From assembly GCA_029448655.1 (NCBI GenBank), contig JACCLO010000010.1, positions 868,001 through 932,000 of the forward strand: a DNA stretch of 64,000 nucleotides, read 5' to 3'. Below, piece by piece: positions 22,961 to 32,946 of the stretch; within the stretch, counting starts at the first letter, position 1, and each line of letters opens with the position of its first letter. A program made the position numbers and the translations under genes. This DNA is from Wolfiporia cocos. Lineage: Eukaryota; Basidiomycota; Agaricomycetes; Polyporales; Phaeolaceae. The notes beneath the pieces were generated by a model. That model saw nothing but the letters and a program-made list of their open reading frames with translations, made no database searches and was not told where the DNA came from.

Positions 22961-24690
22961 ACTGCGTGAGAGTGCAAGCAAGTGGATGAGGAGATGTTGA
23001 TTGGAGTTGCTATGGAATGTCAAGGCACGTATGGACCAGTTCTTGTCACATGCCAATTTCAAGCCTATAGCCTTTTCCAATCATCGAGAGCACCCCCGCA
23101 GCTGGAAACCCGATGCCTCAGCTAGAACCAAGCCCTACGCACGTACCACTACAGGCACTAGCTAACAGCACCATCAGCCCCACCTAAGAACCCTAGTCCC
23201 AGACCACACGTCCAGTCCGACATAGAGCCAATAGCAGTCACGTGACCCCAACCAACTACGATGAGCCCCGTAGCACCTAACCAGACCAACCCCCTGCTAC
23301 AGGGACCATACCTCATCAGGCCACGACCACCCAGACTCACGGCTAGGACCTGTCCACCCAACCAACCGAACCCTACACCTCCTGTCTCCACAAACCACCA
23401 CCATTACTGGCTAACCGGTCATTACCGACCAAAGACTCATGCCATTACTGGCATGGACTATGTACTATATGGACTAAGGCCCATGGGAGGCCTTAAACCC
23501 CAGCTACCCTAGTCTATGAGGAACACCGACCTCAGGGCAGCACCTGTACGACTAAGAACCCTAGCAGTCACAGGACTCTACGTACCAATTGCAGCCGATC
23601 ACGCTCGATCACCCTACGTCACGCACGGCCTGTACTGGCCAGTCCACCGTCCCAGCAGATGTCATCCTTTAGTACCAGCACGTGGGAACCTGGGCCGCCA
23701 CGTGCCTTCCCCTCAGTACCAGTCCTTGGGAACCTGGACAGCAGACGCCCCGGTCACGGACATAGAACCCCACCATTACCGGCGAACCCCCGATCAACGA
23801 GAACCACCAATCGGGCCTAACTCGCTACGTTGCCATAGCCATCCAGCGCTCCCCTAGCTGTACCAGTGCTCGTGCTCTGATGCCCTTACTGGCCACCATG
23901 TAGCACGTAGATTACCTCAGCGCTGAGGCGCCATAACATGTACAAACATATGTAGGAGTATATATACGCCAGACAGTCTTGAGCGACCCTCAGACTTGTC
24001 TTGGCCTTTGCAGCCTTAGATGCCCCGGACCAGGAAGGCGCCTTTGAGCGAGCCCCCTTCCCCTGGGTGTGTGTCTGAGGTTGTGCTTGTGTCAGTTCTA
24101 TTATATGATGCAACGGAACCAATGACCCGATGTTGCAAGAGTGACGAGAATTGGCTGCCCCACATGGCACTTGACTCTCCCTGACTGTTTCAGCTGACCT
24201 TATGTTTAGATGATGTGATAAACAGTTTGGTAGCAAAGCCTGGAGGTTATACATCTTCACATATGTTGAGAAGCTATACAGACTGTGGAGAATACCCAAA
24301 TGCTGCAAACAACATGTTTCCATGTGCAAAACAAAGCATTTTGGCAATGCTTATGTGGTTCTCAGAGAGGTAACGAAGTACATTATTTAAATGCAACTTA
24401 TGCAATCCTCATCACATACCCAGAGCACCTCCCGAAAAACCCATAAGCTGGTGGCTGCTGACATGTTAGATCTTGATCAAGTGTACATTACCCTTGCTAT
24501 AGGCTCAGTGTCAACTGAATTTCATCGCCACTATGCTCAACCTGGATGCTCTGCGCCTTGACGTTGTGCTTATTATCACAAAGACCCACCTGAGTGTCGC
24601 TGTCAACATACAGTCTACGGTGGCCATTCGCCCTAGTATCTATTTTGGGCCCATCTCTGTTTCATCATAAGTTACATGAAAATAGCAGCT
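22960..24690 (+). repeat. dispersed repeat R4, copy 1, split by LTR-A4
   Basis: 22960-23043 and 24095-24530 match 55285-55800 in direct orientation (shared GGAATGTCAAG, TATATGATGCAA / CATATGATGCAA, GAGAAGCTATACAGA, GTTGCAAACAGCATGTTTC-type blocks). 24526-24690 also matches 53511-53673 (GCCACTATGCTCAA .. TTGGGCCCATCTCTGTTTCA). The 55-kb copy is the empty site for LTR-A4. Confidence 0.6.
23044..24094 (+). mobile_element. solo LTR, family LTR-A, copy 4 (1051 bp)
   Basis: Starts TGTCACATGCCAATTTCAAG and ends GAGGTTGTGCTTGTGTCA, flanked by the perfect 5-bp duplication GTTCT (23039-23043 and 24095-24099). Its host repeat R4 is seen uninterrupted at 55.3 kb. Confidence 0.9.
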
Positions 24691-24834
24691 GCTATTTTCA
24701 TGTAACTTATGATGAAACAGAGATGGGCCCAAAATAGATACTAGGGCGAATGGCCACCGTAGACTGTATGTTGACAGCGACACTCAGGTGGGTCTTTGTG
24801 ATAATAAGCACAACGTCAAGGCGCAGAGCATCCA
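24543..24834. repeat. perfect 292-bp palindrome (146-bp arms, no spacer)
   Basis: The left arm 24543-24688 is followed immediately by its exact reverse complement 24689-24834; the centre is AGCAG|CTGCT. Only the left arm has R4-like sequence continuing outward (the match to 53.5 kb extends left of 24543). The right arm ends exactly where repeat M4 begins, so the right arm looks like the newly made, inverted copy. A real foldback, a template-switch scar or an assembly artefact are all possible. Confidence 0.9.
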
Positions 24835-25040
24835 CATCAGCGAAGTGCAAGACAGTAGATCTACTCGTATCTACGTAGATATACCTAGCAGGTCCTGTAA
24901 CTGTAGCCGGACCGATATACTCATGTATAGCCCCCTTATAGTAGCAGGTCCTCGCAATAGCAAGCACCCAGGGGATGGGTTCTTGCAAGGACCTCGCCTG
25001 AGGCCCATGCTATTGCAAGGACCGTATATTAGTGGTCGCC
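24835..25040 (+). repeat. dispersed repeat M4, copy 2
   Basis: Begins CATCAGCGAAGTGCAAGAC directly after the palindrome, then GTAGATCTACTCGTATCTAC, ACCTAGCAGGTCCTGTAACT, CGCAATAGCAAGCACCC and GCTATTGCAAGGACC. Inverse of 4165-4395. Non-coding. Confidence 0.6.
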
Positions 25041-25763
25041 TGTGAAGACGCTGGCGGGCTAGTATTATATTAGACTATGTTGCTTCAGACCCGTAGTATG
25101 ATACCAATAGAAGTTCGCATTTCATTGAAACATGTGTGAGTGCTAACAGGGAATCTACCAGGTAAGGTGTACAGCCTTCCTCATTGACAGCGTTCACATC
25201 ATCCTAGTCGTCCACAATGTTGTAATCGCTGTCTTCGCCCTTGCCATCCTCATCCCTGCCCTTTAGCCCACTGGCAAACCCACCTCCACCTCCCTCCCAC
25301 CCCCACCAACACCTCACCCCACCAGTACATGCAAAGAGCACGCCGGAAGCCGGTGACTTGCCCTCATTGCTGGGTGCTGATAACTGCACAGTAGCATGCC
25401 AGTCCTGATATGGCGTAGCCGAAACCCACAGTGGAGCGGTACGAATGCGTCCTAGTTACTGTAGCATGTATATAGTACCATGGGAGACGAAGCACCACTC
25501 CGTACGCATGTGTTTTGGTATGCACTGGAAGCACTCGTCGAGGGAGTCACTGTACAGTGAAGTCAGCTGCTCGGTGCCTGAATGCACTGTCGACATGGGA
25601 AGACTTCAACAGAGCAGACACAGTGGGGCCTACAGCGGGGCCGGTATGGCAGGGAGTACAAAGCACCATTAGTGCACGGCTGATTAAAACTTAAGGTCGA
25701 ATACTAGATATACATACCAGCACTGCAAGCAAATCCATGCGTGACCTCACGTAACGAGACTAC
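25041..25763. other. no recognisable gene
   Basis: An ORF of 75 codons (25445-25672, plus) and a Gly/Asp-rich minus frame (25389-25204) show no domain. Probably eroded repeat sequence. Confidence 0.4.
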
Positions 25764-25771
25764 ACTGGAGT

Positions 25772-26401
25772 TAGTGATGTGCCAGGCCCGGATTTGAGCC
25801 ATAGGCCAGGCCGGGCCAAGCCCTACTTGGGCCGGGCCAGGCAGGGCCCTACACCACGGCTTGAGACGGCCCAGGGCACGGCTTGTGTCTCAAGCCAGGC
25901 CGGGCCAAGCCGTGAGCCCTGGGCCTGAAAGCTCTAACAGAAAAATGTCTAGTAACTATGATATAAGGGTAGCAGTATGCCATATTCCAATGAAGTATGT
26001 CTATATTTTTTAATTCAAGCGAGAGGATAGTCCCATGGATTGAATTCTTGGTGCTGAAGCCTGTCGCTCACTTTTGGGCGCCTATACGATGCCCCATTTG
26101 GAAGGCGCGCCACAGAGCACCGTGCCGGTGAAATGATGATTTCACACTATAATTCACTAATTATTGAAGATACTGGAGCTTGGCTTTGTCAGAAGATAGT
26201 TGGAGAAGGTACGTTATGAGTTTGTGTGGCTACAGTGATGATCATCCTCACAGTGCCAGGCCCCGGGCAAGCCCCAGGCCAAGCCGGGCCAAGCCGTGGG
26301 CCGTCAATGGGGGCCCGGCCTGAGGTTTTGAAAAGCCAAGGCCGTCCAAAGCCAGGCCAAAGCCGGGGCTTTTGAGCCGGGCCGGGCCTGGCACATCACT
26401 A
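25772..26401. mobile_element. hAT-type MITE, copy 4 (divergent subfamily, 630 bp)
   Basis: Ends TAGTGATGTGCCAGGCCCGG and its inverted counterpart ..GGGCCTGGCACATCACTA, flanked by the perfect 8-bp duplication ACTGGAGT (25764-25771 and 26402-26409). The arms use GGGCCAGGCC-type motifs rather than GGCTCAGGCC, and the core differs from copies 1-3, so it is a sister subfamily sharing only the outer terminus. Confidence 0.88.
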
Positions 26402-26499
26402 ACTGGAGTGAGCAAGGCCATGGCACTATGAGGGCGTGGGGTATTACTGCGATCGTGGGGAGCCTATGGCACATTCAATAATCACTGTTGCTGGGCAGG

Positions 26500-27065
26500 A
26501 AAAGCGCATACATGCACAGAAAAGGGAGAAAATATGAGTCAACGCACCAGATATCTGAGAGTGAGGGTGAGAAGTGCTCAAGGGAATGGAGCGGCAGGCA
26601 CTGTCCAGCATTTTGTGCCTGTCATGGCAAGCATTCCCATGAGGTTACGGCAGTAGGGTTAATAGTAGCTTAGTAAGGCATGTAGAGGGAGAAAGTGAAA
26701 AAACATACTGCGCATGCGGCGAGCATGCAGGATCACAAGTAAAGACCACAATGCATCGTACCAAGAGGGGAACGAGAGCAAGAGACAAGGGGGGGAGAGA
26801 GGCGGACATATCAACTTGGGTATGTGTGGGTGACAGACTGTGCCTGGGGTGTTGAGTGACGGGAGAACATCAAATGAATTGAGGAGAGAGAAGATTGAGC
26901 ACGTCGACAGTGACAAGAGCCAGCCTTTATTGACAAGGTTCAAGAGCCGACTGAAAATACAACAGACTACGAAGTATGATGAAAGGTGTTGCCCGATCAA
27001 GTAAGGGACTTACTAAATCAAATGGGAGCTGCGTCACACCCAGATGCCACACCACTGCGTGTGGA
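26500..27065 (-). repeat. dispersed repeat R5, copy 2
   Basis: Inverse of 13805-14330. On its plus strand the frame SEGEKCSREWSGRHCPAFCA matches the Cys/His-rich frame of copy 1, with frame breaks, so some coding ancestry is likely. No family could be named. Confidence 0.5.
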
Positions 27066-27139
27066 TGCATTCTTGTTAATAAGTTTCTGTTTTGCGTGCT
27101 CTCTGAGGATCTGTGCTTAAACTGTGCCCCTTGTTGCTG

Positions 27140-27260
27140 CCACTGGTACTACTGTGCTCATTAGTCCTGCCATGACTATATCCATCCTCTGTAATCCTGC
27201 AAATAGTAGATCCATCCTTGTTGGTCCTGCAATTCACATGTCCGAAACGAATTTCTGTGA
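27140..27260 (-). repeat. 30-bp minisatellite remnant, copy 3
   Basis: On the minus strand about four units of the GGACCAACAAGGATGGATCT / GCAGGATTACAGAGGATGG type, related to the arrays at 2.48 and 12.29 kb. It abuts the 3' end of the KDZ pseudogene. Confidence 0.6.
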
Positions 27261-27292
27261 GTGCAATATGATAGAATTGGGTAGATATGCTC

Positions 27293-29266
27293 TCAAGCTC
27301 CATGGTTGTTGCACGTAACATGTTCAGCAGACTCACTCCTGAGCTGCTGAAAGTATGCATGTTCTTCTTTGTGCCAGGCATCAATTTCATTTCGAGTGAT
27401 TTTGATTGACCTCATGGCTTCATCCAGTGCAAGGGACTCGGATTCTATCATATCAAAGGCCTGCTTATAGTTATTGAGGATCATTGTAGACAGGTTTGTG
27501 TACTTCTCATCATCCCATTGTCGGAAATAAGTGTTGATAAGGAGGTGGCGCCAATATGCTGATGCATGACACATAATCAATGTGAGCCTGTTGGAAGAGC
27601 TGAATATATGTCTGAGGGTCTCCAAATCCTCTATCCCGGTGCCCTCAATTACATTGGGGTGGTTTTGCATATGGCATGGATAACAGTGAGTATATCCATG
27701 GAATGCATTTACACAGCATCAGCATCCGTTGGATTGCCATCATGACCCCAGTGAGCTGCACCTGATCTTGCCCTCAAATTCACATCTGATGTTGTATCCG
27801 ACAAGAATGTGGTCTCCAAATACTTCAAGTACCTTGGAGATTGTAGAGAGGAGATACTTGGCACTGATAAAATGTCAGAAAGTAGACAGAAAATAAATTA
27901 GTACTTACAGTTCACCACTTTGTATCATATCAGTAATCCACAGTATAAAACCATGCCGACAGGCACTGGCAAAAATTCCACACTCATCAAAATTGCCCCA
28001 CATTCTCTTTTTTTCATCGGATGCTGCTACCTTCCAATTCTTGGTACAAGGTTCATATGCTGACCCATCCACTGCGCCGTTGGTCAGATCACCCTTGCCA
28101 CCCTGAGCGACGTCATCCTTGTCTTCACTATCATTTTCTGATGGGTTGTTTCATGGCTGCCTATGGGATTGGACCTTGTCTGTGAAGCAGTCAATGTAGG
28201 ACTGTGGTAGGTAATAATTGCTGTCTTCGAAGACACGTACATCACCCTGAAAAGAATTGTTACTGTCCATACAGATGAGCCACTTCCATCTCATGGGTGG
28301 CTCACCATCAAGCTAAAGTTAATTAGTATGCAAATAGACAGATCGGCAACAATGTACCTCATATCTGCAAGCCGGACACATGTAGAGAGCATGCCAGTTG
28401 GGCATATTGCATCCTAATGCAGCTAGAACCTGCTTGTCTACTATACACCACATGCGCAGATATATGTCAAACACGTCTGAAATGGCGGTCCTCAACTCTT
28501 GTCTGTATGGAGTCTAAACATAGAGTGAGTAGCCGACAGTTCTGAACTGATTCTCTCCTACCTTGTACAAATAGCAGATCACTTTACAGACAGATTCAAT
28601 ACTGAGAGAGGCTTTGAAAAGTCTCAGAGAAAACATAAGCTCCAGAGTCCTTTATGATATCGCCAGTGAGGGGTTAATCAGGGTCGTGCTGAGGTACCCA
28701 TACATGACAATTGCCTCCGCAACAGAGCGCACCTCAGGAGGGTGCTGGATATGGACAGACGTTTCTATAGAGTATATATTGAAAACATTGATCTCAAAGT
28801 CATAACACGAAGGTAGCAGATCGGCATTCAGTCTGCAATTGGAATACCGCCAGTCGATGTACGCCTCCGTGATCTCCGGGAGTACAAGCTGCCAATTTTC
28901 GTCCATGTTTTGCATGCGCTGACGCCAAGTACACCCATCGTTCCTCTTCCTCAGCTTGTACAGCCTGCTAAGATTAGTTGAAGGACGAGTCAAGCACTTT
29001 GCTATGCACCGCAATCCTGCAATGTCCCATAGCACATACATGAAGTCTGCATTATTTCTAACCTTGCCTGGAAGGGTCTCCCACTCCTCATCATCCTGCA
29101 AAGCATCGCCCATCCAATCATACATTGATGTTGTGTTGTTGATATCCATTGGCTGATTGTCACCACACATTTCAGCAAGCACCTTGCGCAATTGGGGATC
29201 AAGTGCTGATGCAGACGTAAAATCGCGAAATACAGAAGAAATATGTATTATGCACCGGAAAGACAC
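27293..29266 (-). pseudogene. KDZ (Kyakuja-Dileera-Zisupton) transposase, decayed
   Basis: Minus-strand blocks in KDZ order are: an N-terminal part 29266-28652 (NWQLVLPEITEAYIDWRYSN); CPACRYE then WLICMDSNNSFQGDVRV (first catalytic Asp) with an intron between, near 28315-28355; NWKVAASDEKKRMWGNFDEC and SACRHGFILWITDMIQSGEL; an intron 27908-27864; VFGDHILVGYNIRCEF; then NHPNVIEGTGIEDLETLRHI and YFRQWDDEKYTNLSTMILNN. The motif that normally reads YDI-C has Asn for the catalytic Asp. Stops interrupt the frame: TGA in RQP*NNPSEND, and two TGAs between CSSLGS and CCVNAFHG. The C-terminal end is missing, cut by the minisatellite remnant. Non-functional. Confidence 0.8.
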
Positions 29267-29755
29267 ATATTGTAACGCTCTCTAACTCTTTTCCTCTCCT
29301 TGAATAGTTCGCACTGGTTCATGACCTTATTCACTGAGGACTTGCCTATGCCTTGCCCACAAGACACCATAGCCTTACGAAAGAGCCCCCTGCAATTGCT
29401 CATGAAGATATATACAGCAAGTAGTATTTAGAAGGAAAGCAGGGACAGAGAAAGCCCTCGGAAGCAGCATGCACGCTCAGGCTCAGGGAAGATGAGCACT
29501 TCGCACAATGTATTATTACAGCACGTGATGGATAACAGAGATCAAAGACCTGACACTCTGAAAAGAAACAAAGTACAAGAGATCAATTGATCACGACCGG
29601 CGAGAAGTCAGGAATGTAGAGAACAATCAGTACAGCGAAAGAGACAAACTTGTCTTAGACAGATAGCAAATTCGATAGCAGCTTGGATTTTATCATTGGA
29701 GCCATCGGAGAGGTAGCCTAGATTCGCTAGGAGTGCTGGTGTTTGTACTGAGGTC
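29267..29755. other. no recognisable gene
   Basis: Upstream flank of the KDZ pseudogene. Minus-strand frames upstream of 29266 are closed by stops and no further exon was recognised. Confidence 0.4.
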
Positions 29756-29763
29756 GAGGGATG

Positions 29764-30379
29764 TAGTGATGTGCAAAGCACGGCTCAAAGCCGTGAGCTG
29801 GGCCTGGCTGAGCCGACTTAAGCCGGGCCGAGCCGGGCCTGGGGGGGCGGCTTAAGACGGCTCAGGGCCCAGCTTGGATTGTGAGCCGGCCGTAGCCAAG
29901 CCCTGAGCCGGCGGCTTTAGGCGCGCAGCTGTGGTGTTGTTAGAATTAGTGAAAATGGGCCCTTTGGTTTAAGATTTTGCATCAATCCACCTTATATGAT
30001 CTCAACGACCATTACAATGACTTGTGATCTGCTAACACAGTGCGGAACGTTGTGACTACTGTTGCGATTGGGGTTGTGATCAAGATCTGGATTTTCGGTC
30101 AACATCATAAGCAGCTGTAAAAACACTTGTAGATCAGAATAACAACAAATAGTAGACATATAAGCATTCTGAATATATTGTGCTGCCATTTGAGCTGCAA
30201 AAGCCAATAATTTCGAGGTTCTACATGATTACCCATAAGCCCCGGCCTGAGCCTGAGCCGGGCCCAAGCCGGCCTGAGCCGTCAAGGAGGGCCCGGCTTG
30301 ACATTCCACTGAGCCCGAGCCCTTCAAAGCCGGGCCCAAGCCCCAGGCTTTGAGCCGAGCCGTGCTTTGCACATCACTA
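29764..30379 (-). mobile_element. hAT-type MITE, copy 3
   Basis: Same ends and length (616 bp) as copy 2, flanked by the perfect 8-bp duplication GAGGGATG (29756-29763 and 30380-30387). The internal frame with QYIQNAYMST and LDHNPNRNSSHN is shared with copy 2 but has no coding meaning that I can see. Confidence 0.9.
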
Positions 30380-30387
30380 GAGGGATG

Positions 30388-30787
30388 CATTGGAGATCAA
30401 GCAGAGCACCTGTTAGATAAGATATGGTAAGCTGAGTTAGAGAACGCACCTGAAGAGATAGCTGGTGTCAGAGGACACCAGATTCAATGACAGCTTGGAT
30501 TTTATCATTAGAGCCATTGGAAAGCTAAGGTGAGCAAGAGAACACTTGGCATACAAAGGTTTGCTGAGCAATCTTGAGCCGATAAGATAGATGCACGCCA
30601 TCTGTACCAATCACTAGGCGCCAACAGCCACTGGAGGGCACAGGCACCAAGCAGTGCACATGCTCCAGGGTGCACATCATCCACAAACCAGCCACCCATC
30701 CATCCCAAATATCAGTTCTATTTTTAACTTCTACAATTGAATCTATAATGTTTGAGAACTATAGAAAGCAACAAAATTCATGTGAAA
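30388..30787. other. no recognisable gene
   Basis: Short unsupported ORFs only. Between a hAT MITE and repeat R1. Confidence 0.4.
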
Positions 30788-31859
30788 CATCAGCAAAAGG
30801 CGAGATAGTAGATAAGCGTAGATAAAGTGATGTCAGACTGGTATACATTATCAGACCGATTTAGGCTGATAAAATATGTTTTGTATTTTGACCTCTGGGA
30901 AAATACCAAGGCATCCGGTAAACTGTTGCAAAGTCACGGGTGGCATCTGGTGAACACCGGGAAACTCACAAAGGCATCTGGTGAATTGTTGCAAACTTAC
31001 AAGGGCCCCTGGTGAATGGTTTCCAATCAGCCACCAGATGCCAGGCCTGATGGTCTACCATGGGCCAGAATATATTGACTCAGGTATTATATTGGGGCAA
31101 ATTGCCCAGACTGATGATAGCTACAGGGCACTCAATGTTACGGGTCGAATACCCGTTCGTATATTCGAGTCGCGAATATAGATCGTTCTTCTGCACGCAG
31201 GCACGTTGCTGTATGCAAGGCAAATACTCGTTAGATGCCTTCAGGTCCTAGGTGGAGTCCCTAGGAGATTGTTTAATATCCAATATGCGTTAGAGGATAT
31301 AATCTGTTCAGGTGCGAGTCTAATAGAATATAAGACTCGCCTAAGTCCAAGAAGTCACTGTGCACTTCGAGGACTTGGTCGTTCTGTTGCTCGAGTGAGA
31401 AATACCGAGCATAGTTTCCTATGTTTGAGAACGGGTATAAGACTTCTTGTCTGTACAGCAAGGTCGAGCTGAAGAGCCTCGACAGTAAATACATGAGTTT
31501 ATATACTACGTTAGGTTTTCGGGGTCAAGTCCATCCCAGATGTCACTGATACTATCTACGCTATGGTACCAAATGTTTGATAGGTATGTAGTGATATATC
31601 CGAAACGATAGATAGGAATGATGATGGCGGTTGAACGCCATCTGTCAGTGATTTAATGATAGAGATGAAACGGTGGCAGAGTTGGATCTGCTAAAGGTGA
31701 AACACACCCTACACACTAGTACAACTGGGGATGCGCCCAGTAGAGTCACGAGTAGCCAGGGGGTTGGTTGTGCAACAAGTCCCTGCATCGTATTCTTCCG
31801 GTGGTGAGTTCTGCCATCGTTCGAAAAATCAAAATAACCGTAACACTCAAGGTACATCA
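30788..31859 (+). repeat. dispersed repeat R1, copy 2, split by a solo gypsy LTR
   Basis: Starts CATCAGCAAAAGGCGAGATAG and runs to 31135, then resumes after the solo LTR at 31851 (GGTACATCA). It contains an internal duplication (GGCATCYGGTRAAYTGTTGCA twice, 30910-30990). This copy lacks the LTR-C insertion present in copy 1, giving an empty-site comparison. Confidence 0.65.
31136..31845 (-). mobile_element. solo LTR of the gypsy family (LTR-G), 710 bp
   Basis: On the plus strand it starts TGTTACGGGTCGAATACCCG and ends AAATAACCGTAACA, flanked by the perfect 5-bp duplication CTCAA (31131-31135 and 31846-31850). It is the reverse complement, with scattered differences, of the 709-bp LTRs of the full-length element that begins 346 bp downstream. 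It therefore arose from an older insertion of the same family by LTR-LTR recombination. Confidence 0.92.
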
Positions 31860-32140
31860 AATTGGGATTTAATTGGTGCACGTGAATACAATACACAGTA
31901 GAATCTCACAACACCACACGCTACACCTACATGCGCACCTCACCGATCTCATTCACCAGTCCACACGATCGAGCTCGATGACACCGCCATGTCCACACCA
32001 CACCCCATCCACACTCACACCGCCGACCTTATTCCTGAGCCCGGCTGTGCCCATCTGCATGAGCACAATGCCCCAGTCCTTGTGGCCCCACTTCCCCCAG
32101 ACCGCCCATCTATTGTCATCACCGTCATTGCCATTGCCAC
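31860..32140. other. no recognisable gene
   Basis: C-rich, His/Pro/Ser-biased frames without domains. Ends where a copia-type LTR begins. Confidence 0.4.
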
Positions 32141-32191
32141 TGTTGGAAGTTGACGTGCGATGGTGCGATCGGAGTCACACATCAATCAGAG
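32141..32191 (+). repeat. left part of a copia-like LTR, interrupted by the gypsy element
   Basis: TGTTGGAAGTTGACGTGCG at 32141 resembles the start of many fungal copia LTRs. The sequence ends at the gypsy target duplication CAGAG (32187-32191) and continues at 41240 on the far side. The assignment depends on the gag remnant at 41561-42260 and is tentative. Confidence 0.45.
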
Positions 32192-32900
32192 TGTTACGGT
32201 TATTTTAATTTTTCGAATATCGACAGAACTCACCACTGGGCGAATACGATACAGGGACTTGTTGCGCAACCAACCCCTGGCTACTCGTGACTCTACTGGG
32301 CGCATCCCCAGTTGTACTAGCATATAGGGCGCGTTTCACTTTTGGCAGATCCAACTCTGCCACCGTTTCATCTTTATCATCTCGCAGTTGATAGATGGCG
32401 TTCAACCGCCATCTTCATTTCTATCTATCATTTCAGATATATCACTCCATACTTATCAAACGTTTGGTACTATGGCGTAGATAGTAGCGGCGACATCTGG
32501 GACGGACTTGACCCCTAAAACCTAACGTAGTATATAAACTCATGTACTTACTGTCGAAGCTCTTCAGCTCGACCTTGTTGTATAAACAAGAAGTCTTATA
32601 CTCATTCTCAAACGTAGGAAACTACGCTCAGTATTTCTCACTCGAGCAACCGAACGACTAAGTCCTCGAAGTGCACACTGACTTCTCGGACTTAGGCGAG
32701 TCTTATATTCTATTAGACTCGCACCTGAACAGATTATATCCTCTAACGCGTATTGGATATTATACGATCTCCTAGGAACTTCACCTAGGACTTGAAGGCA
32801 TCTAACGAGCATTTGCCTTGCATACGGCTATACGCCCACGTGCAGAAGAACGATCTATATTCGCGACTCGAATATACGAACGGGTATTCGACCCGTAACA
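32192..32900 (+). repeat. gypsy 5' LTR
   Basis: 709 bp, TGTTACGGTTATTTTAATTT to ATTCGACCCGTAACA. A TATA-like GTAGTATATAAACTC lies near 32528, the expected LTR promoter. Confidence 0.95.
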
Positions 32901-32946
32901 GAAGGTCGAGCTCATCACTCCCTCACCTACCACGGTGCAAGGGCAT

